A stretch of DNA of 48,705 nucleotides from Reyranella sp. (lineage in GTDB: Bacteria > Pseudomonadota > Alphaproteobacteria > Reyranellales > Reyranellaceae): assembly GCA_022844015.1 (NCBI GenBank), contig JALHMO010000030.1, forward strand, positions 1-48,705, read 5' to 3'. Each line of letters starts with the position of its first letter. Position 1 is the first letter of the stretch. The position numbers were made by a program, and so were the translations under genes. The notes beneath the pieces are model-generated. The model searched no databases and was not told the origin of the DNA. It was given only the letters and a program-made list of their open reading frames with translations. Positions 20,501-26,693 of the stretch are shown here, one piece after another.

Positions 20501-22511
20501 TGGCCGACGGCGCCCCGCCGCCGCTCGACAGGCTGTAGCTGCTGAACAGCACATCGCCCAGCCGCAGGCCGTAAACCTCCTTGCCGTCGGCCGAGCCGCC
20601 CGCGATCTCGATCGACTTGATGAGCTTGCCGTTCGCCAGATCGTCGAGCAGCACGGGCGACAGGCCGGCCAGCGTCACCGTGATCCCGGAAAACGACGGA
20701 TCGCCGGTCGGCGCGCCGAGCGACACCGGGAGATTGGCGCCGAGCTGCCAGCTCTCGATCTCGAACCAGCCCAGGTGTTGGCTGTCGGTCGAGCCGCCGT
20801 TGACGCCGTCGATCAGCAGGAACGCCTTGCCCCCTCCGACCGGCCCGCTGCTCGCCGCGCCGCCCGGGCTGGGCTCGGGGATCGTCGCCGGGTCGATCGA
20901 CCCCTTGATGCGATCGAAGCCGAATGAGCTGCCGGGGCTGCCGCCGGCGTCCGCCACGGTCGTGCCGACGCCGATGCGCTGGTAGTCCAGCGACAGCGAG
21001 GCGGTGCTGGTGTCGCCGCCATGCCCGATCGAATAGCCGCTCAGGAAAACTTCGCCGAGCCGCAGGTCGTAGACGACGGCGCCGCTGCCCGTCACCGCCT
21101 CGATCTCGACCGACTTGACGGACTTGCCGCCCACCAGACCGCCCAGCAGGCCGGTCGACAGGCCATCCGACAGCGAAACCGTGATGCCGGAAAGCGACGG
21201 CGAGCCGACGACGCCCAGCTGATGGGTCGTCGGGTCGAGGGCCACGCCGATGTCGGTGCCGAGCTGCCAGCTGTCGATCTCGAACCAGCCCAGGTGCTGG
21301 CTGTCGGTCGAGCCGCCGTTGATGCCGTCGATCAGCAGGAATGTCTTGGCCACCCCCGTCCCGACGGGCGCATTGCCTGCCGTGCCTTGGCTTACGCTGC
21401 CGAAGTCGGTCAGGTCGGCCGGGCTTGGCGTCGTGTCGCCGTCGCTGATGACGATGTTGTTGCCCAGCACCGTGATCGTCGATGCCTCGTCGAGATCGGT
21501 CACCGTGATGGCCACCGCCTTGGTCGCAGCGAGCACTCCGTCGGAGACCTCGACCTCGATGTCGTAGACATTGTTATTGCCCGCATCGGCCGGCGCCTCG
21601 AAGTCGGGCGAGGCCTTGAAGGTGACGGCGCCGGTCGCGGCGTCGATGGCGAACAGCGCCGCATCGGCGCCACCCGAGATCGCGTAGGTCAGGATCGCGC
21701 CGGCGTCGGGATCGGTCGCGGTCACCATGTAGACGGCCGTCGCTGTCGAGATGTTCTCCGCCGTGCTGGCAGTGCCGAGCGAGGTAATCGTCGGCGCGCT
21801 GTTCAGCGCCGACACCGACAAGGTGTAGGTGCCGGTATCCAGGTCGGAATACGACTCGGCGCCGATGAAGTATGTTCCGGACGTGGTTGCCTTGTAGATC
21901 AGGTTGGCGTCGCTGTTCGGTCCCAGGTCGGGGCTGACCGCGACCACATTGCCGACGTCGTCGTAAAACCAGATGTACGTGCCGGCCAGCGTGCCGTTGC
22001 CTGTCGGGGCCGCCTTCAGGTCGATGACGTAGCTCGTGCCTGCCGTCATCTCTATCTTGAACCCGTCGCCGTCGCCCTGGGTCTCGATCGCCCCCTGCAC
22101 CGTCTCGCCGATGGCGATGTGCCCCGTGGTGGAGGGGCCATAATCGTAGTCGTCGACGGTCAGCGTGTAGGTGCCGGTCAGGCCGTCGAGGTAGGCGGCG
22201 GCGGCGAGGTAGTACGTGCCGGAAGCCGGCGCTACGAAAATCAATCCGGCGTTGGTGTTGACGGCCGGTTGAAGGTCGTCGTTGAACGCGACCTCGACGC
22301 CGGTGCTGTCGTAGACATAAAGATAGGGATCGGACAGCGTGCCGGCGCCGGTCGGCGAGCCCTGGAGATAGATGGTGTAGCTGACGCCCGCGACCATCTC
22401 GATCCTGAACCAGTCGCGATCGCCGATGATCTCGAGGTCCCCGAGGACCGTCCCGCCGCGCGAGATCAGCCCGGTCGTCGTGTCGTCGCCGGCAAAGTCA
22501 TCGGCGGGCAT
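11538..22511 (-). CDS. Giant RTX-type secreted protein with six tandem Hcp-fold domains and C-terminal DUF4214
   Basis: A 3,657-residue modular protein with no N-terminal Sec signal (MPADDFAGDDTTTG), probably exported by type I secretion. Approximate order: residues 10-225, two prepeptidase-C-like beta domains; 237-345, cadherin-like; 387-1424, six Hcp-fold domains (each begins like FLLIDGxNGGSTDSQHxGWFEI and ends LRLGDVLxSSYSLS...LDYERIGL); 1424-2380, eight choice-of-anchor-D repeats (FTVRNDG ... VEGLSASIAPGASDTFTVRLD); 2382-2757, right-handed beta-helix with Gly-rich tracts; about 2740-2840, an autotransporter-associated repeat (NTYTGTTTIKSGVLEIG); 3016-3076, RTX nonapeptides (GGDGDDYLAGGSGDDSLDGG); 3124-3354, two Calx-beta; 3357-3452, cadherin-like; 3457-3640, DUF4214. 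Calcium binding and a cell-surface or extracellular role follow from the RTX, Calx-beta and adhesive modules; the role of Hcp folds here is unknown. Transporter genes are not in the window. It diverges from the TPR/HlyC-like gene at 22858. Confidence 0.88.
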   Translation of the reverse strand: MPADDFAGDDTTTGLISRGGTVLGDLEIIGDRDWFRIEMVAGVSYTIYLQGSPTGAGTLSDPYLYVYDSTGVEVAFNDDLQPAVNTNAGLIFVAPASGTYYLAAAAYLDGLTGTYTLTVDDYDYGPSTTGHIAIGETVQGAIETQGDGDGFKIEMTAGTSYVIDLKAAPTGNGTLAGTYIWFYDDVGNVVAVSPDLGPNSDANLIYKATTSGTYFIGAESYSDLDTGTYTLSVSALNSAPTITSLGTASTAENISTATAVYMVTATDPDAGAILTYAISGGADAALFAIDAATGAVTFKASPDFEAPADAGNNNVYDIEVEVSDGVLAATKAVAITVTDLDEASTITVLGNNIVISDGDTTPSPADLTDFGSVSQGTAGNAPVGTGVAKTFLLIDGINGGSTDSQHLGWFEIDSWQLGTDIGVALDPTTHQLGVVGSPSLSGITVSLSDGLSTGLLGGLVGGKSVKSVEIEAVTGSGAVVYDLRLGEVFLSGYSIGHGGDTSTASLSLDYQRIGVGTTVADAGGSPGSSFGFDRIKGSIDPATIPEPSPGGAASSGPVGGGKAFLLIDGVNGGSTDSQHLGWFEIESWQLGANLPVSLGAPTGDPSFSGITVTLAGLSPVLLDDLANGKLIKSIEIAGGSADGKEVYGLRLGDVLFSSYSLSSGGGAPSASLTLDYERIGLTTNVKNAGGTFDTASSFGFDRSTEAAIAPDTIAAPSPGGAASQAPVGAGVAKTFLLIDGVNGGSTDSQHMGWFEIESVQIGAGIGVALDPTTHQLGVTSSPSFSGISVTLAGLSTSLLGDLAGGKLLKSVEIEGVTGTGDVVYEVRLGDVLVGSYSLSSSSSGAPSAGLSLDYERIGLTTNIENAGGTFEPAGSFGFDRSTGAAIAPDTIAAPSPGGAANEASVGTGVAKTFLLIDGINGGSTDSKHLGWFEIDSWQFGTGIGVTLDPTTHQLGVVGSPSLSGITVSLSDGLSTGLLGGLASGKSVGAARIEAVTGSGAVVYELGLGDVFLSGYSIGHGGDTSTASLSLDYERIGLTTNVKDAGGTPGGGTFGFDRTKGAIVPATIPNASPGGAATSGPVGGGKAFLLIDGVNGGSTDSQHLGWFEIESWQLGASVPVSFVVGNPDATVGDPSFSGITVTLAGLSPVLLDDLANGRLIKSIEIAGGSADGKEVYGLRLGDVLVSSYSLSTGGGAPSASLTLDYERIGLTTNVKNAGGTFDTASSFGFDRSTEAAISADTIAAPSPGGAASQAPVGAAVTKTFLLIDGINGGSTDSQHMGWFEIGSVQLGAGIGVALGAANQLGVTGNPTFTEIFVTPLGGLSTSLLGDLTAGKLIESVKIEGVTGAGDVVYDLRLGDVLVSSYSVSGAGAGAPSTSLALSYERIGLGTNVISPGGPVVPGSSFGFDRSTQASIDPATIPLPGAGIHTFTVKNDGLVTLTTSDLTVPTGFIVVEGLSASIAPGASDTFSVRLDPTAIGVKGGDISFNTNVAGKNPFNFTVTGTVTAPDVTVLSGGTSIDNGDLTPSGATSAAGYGHFRASLTFTVRNDGNEVLTTAGLKIDGAGQIAVTEGLSGTIAPGASDTFTVTLLGNTANSQTGIVSFATNDADEDPFRFAIALNWVPSIVSAGAHMSVEGDGGFGTATLGGTGLTRIFTVFNDGAQPLVTSGLTLPSGFSLVEGLSASIAPGSSDTFTVRLDATTGGTKSGDISFAHNSFLADPTFSLPITGSVVGSRVTVRGNGASIAGGDMTPRAADATDFGRVLLGTDVNHDFTVRNDGLGAALTIADLVLPAGYSLVEGLSASIAPGTEDTFTVKLDATALGTRTGDISFKTNDAAASAFNFRITAMVTDAAPEVTVLGDGYSALIPDSLFGASLSWAISERVTISLGSTSPTIANGTSQHGFDDGGATFTVRNDGGSMLTLSGLAVTGSALRVSEGLPIALAPGESDSFEISLAPGVAQASGTVSFVTNDSDESLFSFDVEITRDASFTPSGSVFSPTFRIGLRFDPHEIRNRTLDSLVGSPGNSTGEPIANGDTTPDPADGTDFGIVLQGAAPVTHVFGVRNAGGGLSDLRTLNLVLPSGFSLVEGLSESLLVPESYLGDGVTDTFAVRLDTTTPGTKSGTVSFDTNDPSQGTITFWITGTVVATQPAVTVLGNGVPIVDGTAVPSLPQDTYFGRVELGADAVVRTFTVRNDGGSALTTADLTVPDGFAVVEGLSASLAPGASDSFTVRLDTTIAGTRSGDISFTTNDPDHGVFDFTIMGTVAGGPAPSVSVLGLGVAIADGDATPGPSDNTDFGSAVRAAAAVSHVFVVTNDGGMPLATGGLTVPAGFTVVEGLSATIAPGASDTFTVRLDTTSSGIKAGDISFTSDSPGRPGFNFAITGTVLGRDAQDLNAQIRAYNQQSQAGSGAGTHYTIDLVAGETYVETSQLDAIKLKGSDSLTIDGHGATLDGIGAFHGLVVASGSVTIENLTIQNMLAKGGDGYSGYSGGSSGSGGGGGGLGGGLFVATPAKVWLSDVDFVHNAAVGGNSILGKAFSDFGAGGGVSTDGSGGGGHQQQELGEKYSRVNGGPGGFGGGGGGGGYSEKTFGGSGGSGGFGGGGGTVGAGPGKIFADTRAARGLGGFGGGAGGIWSDQSGFTQGGGGLGAGGDIFVQEGAQLTIGSALLSGGTVQGGAANGSAYGSGIFLHGNQVVTLGAGLNAGQTTRIDDVIADMTGSHDSSGQTGAGAVIVGGPGAAGTPGIGTVVLNAANTYTGTTTIKSGVLEIGAAGSAGSGAISFIGDAVTLRLDATFANGSTFANTLADLSAGDQIDLRGLPFVSGASATVSLSVLTVVSGSITVKFNLGSLQAPGFTVASDGAGGTLVTALPFPQSLAAANAGLYAGGPASAGASLPAEVAASSAATFAFAEAPASAASPSLAAAGTGAILSFHVAVDMTTIALASGAMTEGTPTQITLTAAGSSAILSGTFSYAGADIFGTVTGYQGFVGDTPVATVSGLALDAHVVQLALQSGQQQGLLLLALAGDDTIDGSGFADVLLGYTGNDQVNGGDGDDYLAGGSGDDSLDGGTGGDTAIFVGAAGEYVVSRIGASVVVTDTVAGRDGIDTLSNLELLSFSDGTIALGNAAVSLAAQSATKAEGNGGTTAFTFSVTRTGDISVAHYVAWAVSGSGANPAGPSDFAGGALQSDTLSFAAGETSRTITVQVAADSAVEPGESFALTLSGASQGLTIGTATASGTILNDDASVSIVAQSATRAEGNSGTTAYTFSVTRTGDLSVAHSVAWAVSGSGANPAGPSDFAGGALQSDTLGFAAGETSRTITVQVAADSVAEPDESFLVTLSGPSPGLTIGTATATGTIQNDDSAAVVAAYGDAYIVHQGQALAIAASTGVLLNDQSATTASLLGGVGHGSLQLAGNGGFGYTPAGGFFGIDSFTYRAGNGGSSADAEAAIYVVPVNVGATTTLNLLALTADEQIAATYAAFFGRAADFAGHAFWVGEFVRGLPVQGPAALFANIASSFGISVEAKALYPFLANPSGASDGQISAFLDSVYNNLFNRSSDPLGLAYWTGQIKATLQAGQFVGSILVNIMGGAQDTAAGKDITTLMGKVAVSLDYVQEQEARDTVWAGASDIAAATSLLQDVTADPSSVLIGVRNAEDLIASHA
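14590..15055 (-). repeat. Glycine-rich low-complexity tracts inside the giant RTX gene
   Basis: Runs of GGC/GGT-type codons encode several poly-Gly and Gly-Ser stretches (for example GGGGGGG and GSGGSGGFGGGGG) interspersed with beta-helix rungs. At DNA level these are imperfect CCG/GCC repeats on the plus strand. Such tracts are prone to slippage. Confidence 0.7.
18700..21360 (-). repeat. Six tandem ~520-bp repeats encoding Hcp-fold domains
   Basis: The landmark GATCAGCAG recurs at 18714, 19242, 19764, 20298, 20811 and 21330, giving spacings of 513-534 bp. Units 1/4, 2/5 and 3/6 (numbered along the protein) are the closest pairs, each about 1,570 bp apart, so the array looks like one three-unit block that was duplicated. 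Confidence 0.85.
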
Positions 22512-22857
22512 TGGCGTTCCCCAAGAATTCAGTGGCCCGCCCCGTGCACAACGTGGAGGAGACGCTTTGCGACCAAACCTGTTGTGCAGGCGAAGAGCTC
22601 ACTTCGCAGGTGGCGATGGCAACGCACCTGCGGGCAGTTTCGATGGAGACGCTTGGCGACGCGTAGACGGGAAAGCGGTAGGTCACACCCCGAACGCGAA
22701 ACTAGTAGACGAACCCAAGAACTTCCACTTGAAATGCAAATTTATTCCGATGATTCTTTTTGCATCGAGGGCTCTATGACGGTCCCATCGCCTGGCTCGG
22801 TGCAGGAGCAGATCAGGAGAGCGCTCAATTCATTCGGATGCTCCTCGAAGGAATCCC
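22512..22857. other. Divergent intergenic region between the giant RTX gene and the HlyC-like fusion gene
   Basis: These 346 bp should carry both promoters. The segment 22725-22780 is distinctly AT-richer than its surroundings (TTGAAATGCAAATTTATTCC and following), a plausible promoter zone for the rightward gene, but no clear -35/-10 pair can be assigned. A short frame 22776-22871 (31 codons) overlaps the start of the next gene and is not called. Confidence 0.4.
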
Positions 22858-25077
22858 TTGTCTGCACCTGACCCGCCAGCGATTGCGCTTCTGAAGCAGG
22901 CCGTGCTGCTGTTGCAGCAGGGCGATGCGAAGGGTGCGCTCGCGGCGGCGAGCGAGTCCCGCCGGGCCGCGCCGACACTGGCACAGGCGCACTATGTTCA
23001 AGGCCAGGCATGGTCGGCGCTCGGCGAGCATGGCAAGGGCGAGCAGGCCTTCAAGGCTGCGGTCGACCTGGCGCCGCAGTGGGCCGACGCCTGGATCAAC
23101 TATGGCATCGCCCGCTATCGCCAGGGCGCGGTCGACGACGCCGTGACGGCGATGCGCGAAGCGTTGCGTCGCGCGCCCGGCCATGCGGCGGCGAGCGCCA
23201 ACCTTGGCGCCTTCCTGCGCCTCACCGGAGACACCGAAGCGGCCGAGTTCCTGCTGCGCGAAGGCATTGCGCGCGAGCCGCACAATGCCGGCGCGCGGCT
23301 CAATCTCGCCGCAGAGCTGCTGCACGACAAGCGCGCCGGCGACGCCCTCGACCTGTTGCAGGCGCACGAGCCGCCGGCCGACGACGTTGTCGCGGCGCGC
23401 CACTGGTTTCTCCAGCAGTCCCTCGCGCTGCTCCAGCTCGGCCGGCCGATCGATGCGCGCGCCATCCTCGACAAGGTGCCGGCGCTCGGGCCGGTGCCTG
23501 CCGAGATCGCGCCGTTGTGGCATTGGCGCCAGCTCCTGCTCGCCCGTCTCGAAGGCAAGGCGACCGCCGCCGGCGCGCACGCCGCTCGCATGGAAGCGGC
23601 GCTCGAGGCCATGGGCCCACGGGCGGTGCCCGAGCATCGCATCATGGCGCATTTCGACCTCGGCGGATTCTGGTCGGAGGAGGGCGATCCGTCACGCGCC
23701 TTCGAGCATTGGCGTGCCGGCCACGGGCTGCTGCGCCCCAGCCAGCAATTCTCGCGGGAGAGGCACCTGGCCCTCGTCGAGGCCACGATGACGCTTCTCG
23801 ATCGCACCCGCTTCGGCCCGGACGCAAAGGTGCGGCGACAGGCGGGAGATCCCGTGCCGGTCTTCATCGTCGGCCTGCCGGGTTCTGGCAAGACTTCGTG
23901 CGAGGCCGTCCTGGCCGCACATGCCCAGATCCACAGCATGGGCGAAAAATCGCTCTTGCGGCGCGTGCTGCCCGAGCTCGCCGGCGGGATCTGCGACGTC
24001 GAGCGGATCCAGCGCCTCGCCGGCCTCGAACCCGCCGCCCGCGATGCAGCCGCCGCGAAATATCTGGCGGAGCTCGGAAGCCAGGCAGCCGGCAAGAGCC
24101 ATGTCGTCGACAGGATCCCCGGCAATTTCCTCGATCTCGGTCTCGTCGGCCTGTTGCTGCCGGGTGCCCGGATCATCCATTGCGTCGACGATCCGCGCGA
24201 GGTCGGGCTGGCGATCTTCAGCGTCCGCGGGTGCGCCGGGCAGGCCTGGGCGCACGATCTCGGGGATCTCGGCTGGTATATCGGCCAGCACGACCGGCTG
24301 ATGGCGCATTGGCGGGCAGTGCTGCCGAACCCGATCCTGACCGTCGCGCGCCCGGACGGGTCGCGCGACTTCGACGGCACCCTGGCGCGCGTGCTGGCGC
24401 ATCTCGATCTGCCCGCCGATGCCGGATGCGCCGGCCAGCGCAGAACCGAAAGGTCCGGCCGCTGGCGGCCCCATGCGCAGGAGCTGGCGCCCCTGATCGA
24501 AGGCTTGCAGAGTTCCGGAGACTATCGCTTCGACGAAGTCGACGCGGCGCAGGCCGCCGCCAGCGCCCCCGACATCGCCGGCGATGGCGAAAGGCCCTTC
24601 CTCGCGATCTTCCAGCCCGACAACAAGGCGCTCTCCATGGGCTTCGCCGTCGAGTATCTGCGGCGACAGAAGCCGTTTTCCGAGCTGCCCTTCGGCTCCA
24701 TGTCGGGCACGCTGGTCGGCCAGATCAATCGCGGCCACTGCCTGTTCGTCGTCGACGAGGAGCGCGAGGTCCGCGGCTTCATTGGCTGGTGCCTTACGAC
24801 CGAGGAGATCGGTGAGGCGTGGATCGCCGGAACGGACACACCCGCGGACGAGGACTACACGGAGGGCGACTGCGTCATCATCAATGCGTGGGCTGCCGAT
24901 TCGAAACGCATCGTCCGCTTCATGCTCAACGAGGGCCGCAAGCGCCTGGAGGGCAAGCGGCTGATCTTCTTCAAGCGCTTCTACGCCGACGGCCGCCGTC
25001 GCCCGATGCGTCTCGCCGTGACCGACTTCATCGACAGCCATGTGCGTCGATCGCGGAGCCGGGCGAAATCTCCCTGA
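22858..25077 (+). CDS. TPR + sulfotransferase-like P-loop protein with HlyC-like acyltransferase C-terminus
   Basis: A 739-residue three-part protein. Residues ~10-185 are tetratricopeptide repeats (for example AFKAAVDLAPQWADAWINYG). Residues ~330-520 match the Sulfotransfer_3-type fold: a PAPS-binding-like P-loop VFIVGLPGSGKTSCEAVL at ~335-352 and the usual MGEKSLLRRVLPELAG after it. Residues ~585-739 resemble RTX toxin-activating lysine acyltransferases (HlyC): LVGQINRGHCLFVVDEE, GFIGWCLTTEEIGEAWIAG, then DYTEGD at 666-671. By eye the HlyC catalytic His appears absent and the catalytic Asp position is Asn676, so activity is doubtful or altered. TTG 22858 is the start: a good GAAGGA ribosome site sits 5 bases upstream and no ATG is in frame before the upstream stop at 22777. 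It is divergent from the giant RTX gene, its obvious candidate substrate (inference). Confidence 0.78.
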   Translation: MSAPDPPAIALLKQAVLLLQQGDAKGALAAASESRRAAPTLAQAHYVQGQAWSALGEHGKGEQAFKAAVDLAPQWADAWINYGIARYRQGAVDDAVTAMREALRRAPGHAAASANLGAFLRLTGDTEAAEFLLREGIAREPHNAGARLNLAAELLHDKRAGDALDLLQAHEPPADDVVAARHWFLQQSLALLQLGRPIDARAILDKVPALGPVPAEIAPLWHWRQLLLARLEGKATAAGAHAARMEAALEAMGPRAVPEHRIMAHFDLGGFWSEEGDPSRAFEHWRAGHGLLRPSQQFSRERHLALVEATMTLLDRTRFGPDAKVRRQAGDPVPVFIVGLPGSGKTSCEAVLAAHAQIHSMGEKSLLRRVLPELAGGICDVERIQRLAGLEPAARDAAAAKYLAELGSQAAGKSHVVDRIPGNFLDLGLVGLLLPGARIIHCVDDPREVGLAIFSVRGCAGQAWAHDLGDLGWYIGQHDRLMAHWRAVLPNPILTVARPDGSRDFDGTLARVLAHLDLPADAGCAGQRRTERSGRWRPHAQELAPLIEGLQSSGDYRFDEVDAAQAAASAPDIAGDGERPFLAIFQPDNKALSMGFAVEYLRRQKPFSELPFGSMSGTLVGQINRGHCLFVVDEEREVRGFIGWCLTTEEIGEAWIAGTDTPADEDYTEGDCVIINAWAADSKRIVRFMLNEGRKRLEGKRLIFFKRFYADGRRRPMRLAVTDFIDSHVRRSRSRAKSP

Positions 25078-25214
25078 CCCGAGAGAGTCGATCCCAAGCC
25101 GCGCACAGCGTCGTTCAGGACCGACCATCTGATCATTGTGGGAGACGATCGACGACCCGGCCGAGGGTATCATCGATTGCCAATTTTCTCCGGTCGTGCC
25201 CCTCGCCTGCCAGC

Positions 25215-25628
25215 TCACCCTGGCCTGGGCGATGCGAAGCTCGAGGTCGCGTGGATCATGGGATCGACGACGGCATGGCTGAACAGCCAGGCCTCGGCGT
25301 GAGCCACCGCACCGTCGCGCCGGATGACGCGTGACAAGGCGATCACGTCGGCATCCTGTGCCGGCCGCAGCACCGTGACGGCGAGATGCGACAGCACCTG
25401 ATCGAGGCCGGCCGCCGCACGCAAGGACGTGTCGACGAGCGACAGCAAGGCAGCACTGGTCCATCGCTCGCCGGGTGCGAGCGAGAAACGCAGCCGAACA
25501 TCCTGGCCATCGAATTCCTCGACGAACACGTCGTGACGCTCGGACGCGGCAAGAAAGTCGTCGAGAGCCCTTTGCAGCTCTTCCTCGGTCATCATGCCGA
25601 CTGTCGCAGAGGCCTCGTCCCGAGTCAT
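25215..25628 (-). CDS. Hotdog-fold thioesterase, PaaI-like
   Basis: About 137 residues with the pattern of small acyl-CoA thioesterases: a first helix region, then LLSLVDTSLRAAAGLD, LSHLAVTVLRPAQDADVIAL, SRVIRRDGAVAHAEAWLF and a final HATSSFA strand. These match the central hotdog helix and the strand that carries the substrate pocket in PaaI/YbgC relatives; the substrate is unknown. The frame is open to 25652; starts at 25652, 25628 or 25595 are all possible and none has a strong ribosome site. It converges with the TPR/HlyC-like gene (138-bp gap without a clear hairpin) and diverges from the NUDIX gene. Confidence 0.65.
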   Translation of the reverse strand: MTRDEASATVGMMTEEELQRALDDFLAASERHDVFVEEFDGQDVRLRFSLAPGERWTSAALLSLVDTSLRAAAGLDQVLSHLAVTVLRPAQDADVIALSRVIRRDGAVAHAEAWLFSHAVVDPMIHATSSFASPRPG

Positions 25629-25674
25629 CCTGCGGGGTGACAGCGACCGCACCGCCGGGCTATCTCCCGCGGCG

Positions 25675-26541
25675 ATGTCCTTCCTCGATCACATCGAACG
25701 CTGCAACAACGCCCGGCTCGCCGAGTTCGAGCCGTGGTTCGTCGGCGGCGAGCGCGCCGGCTTCATCCACCGCGCGTTCGCACCCGAGCTGGCCGGGCGC
25801 CCCGACCTGTTCATGCATCGCGAGGCGGCATGGCACCTCGATGCGGCGCTCGACACGCCGGCAAAGCGAACGGCGGCGGTGCGCGCCTTCCTGCTCGAAT
25901 TGCGACAGCGCGGCTATTTCAAGGGGCTGTGGCGCGACGAGCCCTACCCCGTCACCTGGCAGTGGGGCCGGCCGCCGCTGATGGAGATCGAGCGCGCCGC
26001 CGCGCCCTGGTTCGGCGTCCGTGCCTTCGGGCCGCACCTGACCGGCTACGTCCGGCGAGCCGACGGGCTGCACGTCTGGGTGCCGCGCCGCTCCTACGAC
26101 AAGCCGACCTTCCCTGGCCAGCTCGACAACACGGTGGCCGGGGGCCAACCGGCCGGGATCGGCCTGCGCGACAACCTGATCAAGGAATGCGCGGAAGAGG
26201 CGTCGATCCCGCGTTCCCTCGCCGAGCAGGCGCGCGCCGTGGGCTACGTCAGCTATTGGAATCAATCGGGGCCCCAGCTCAAGCCCGACATCATGGTGTG
26301 CTTCGATCTCGAGCTGCCGGAGGATTTCACGCCGCGCGCCAACGACGGCGAGGTGCATTCCTTCGAGCTGTGGCCCGTAGGGCGCGTCTTCGAGACAGTA
26401 CGCGACACGTTCGACTTCAAGTACAACTGCAACCTGGTGCTGATCGACTTCTTCGTCCGCCACGGGCTGTTCGCCGCCGACGATCCCGATTTCATCCATG
26501 TCGTGCGTGAATTGAAGGCGACGCAACCTCCGGGAACGTGA
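25675..26541 (+). CDS. NUDIX hydrolase with N-terminal DUF4743 domain
   Basis: A 288-residue protein of the DUF4743/NUDIX architecture, related to plant and yeast thiamine-diphosphate-type pyrophosphatases. The N-terminal ~115 residues (FLDHIERCNNARLAEFEPWF ...) are DUF4743-like. The NUDIX box follows as GGQPAGIGLRDNLIKECAEE with the metal-binding KECAEEAS helix, a form common in this subfamily. It would hydrolyse a nucleoside or thiamine diphosphate-type substrate in the cytosol. The frame extends upstream to 25594, but ATG 25675 gives the normal N-terminus MSFLDHIERCN. Its 5' region is divergent from the thioesterase. Confidence 0.85.
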   Translation: MSFLDHIERCNNARLAEFEPWFVGGERAGFIHRAFAPELAGRPDLFMHREAAWHLDAALDTPAKRTAAVRAFLLELRQRGYFKGLWRDEPYPVTWQWGRPPLMEIERAAAPWFGVRAFGPHLTGYVRRADGLHVWVPRRSYDKPTFPGQLDNTVAGGQPAGIGLRDNLIKECAEEASIPRSLAEQARAVGYVSYWNQSGPQLKPDIMVCFDLELPEDFTPRANDGEVHSFELWPVGRVFETVRDTFDFKYNCNLVLIDFFVRHGLFAADDPDFIHVVRELKATQPPGT

Positions 26542-26693
26542 GACCGTTGCAGCGCCCGAGGGAGGTTGTTCTCATGCCTCGGCCTGCACCCACGTCCGAA
26601 GAATCCCCTTCAGTCCACAGTCGTCTTCATCGCGATGTTGATGTATCATACCAGCAACGGAATCAGCCGAGCGAATGGCGCGTCGCTTGGAAT

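Noticed and set aside
17205..20927. Long plus-strand open frame (1,240 codons) opposite the Hcp/anchor-D repeats
   Set aside because: It is antisense to the giant RTX gene, and its peptide is a repetitive string of Arg/Ala/Asp/Gln without domains. High GC removes stops in this frame; the minus-strand frame has clear protein modules.
18700..21360. CRISPR-like or other non-coding tandem array
   Set aside because: Units are ~520 bp, a multiple of three, stay in frame and encode a recognised fold; there are no short identical repeats with unique spacers.
11538..22511. Type VI secretion tube or effector locus
   Set aside because: Hcp folds are present, but no TssB/C, VgrG, ClpV or other T6SS gene is in the window and the protein carries type I secretion hallmarks (RTX, DUF4214, no Sec signal).
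22776..22871. 31-codon plus-strand frame just before the TPR/HlyC-like gene
   Set aside because: It overlaps the TTG start region, has no supporting ribosome site and no recognisable sequence.
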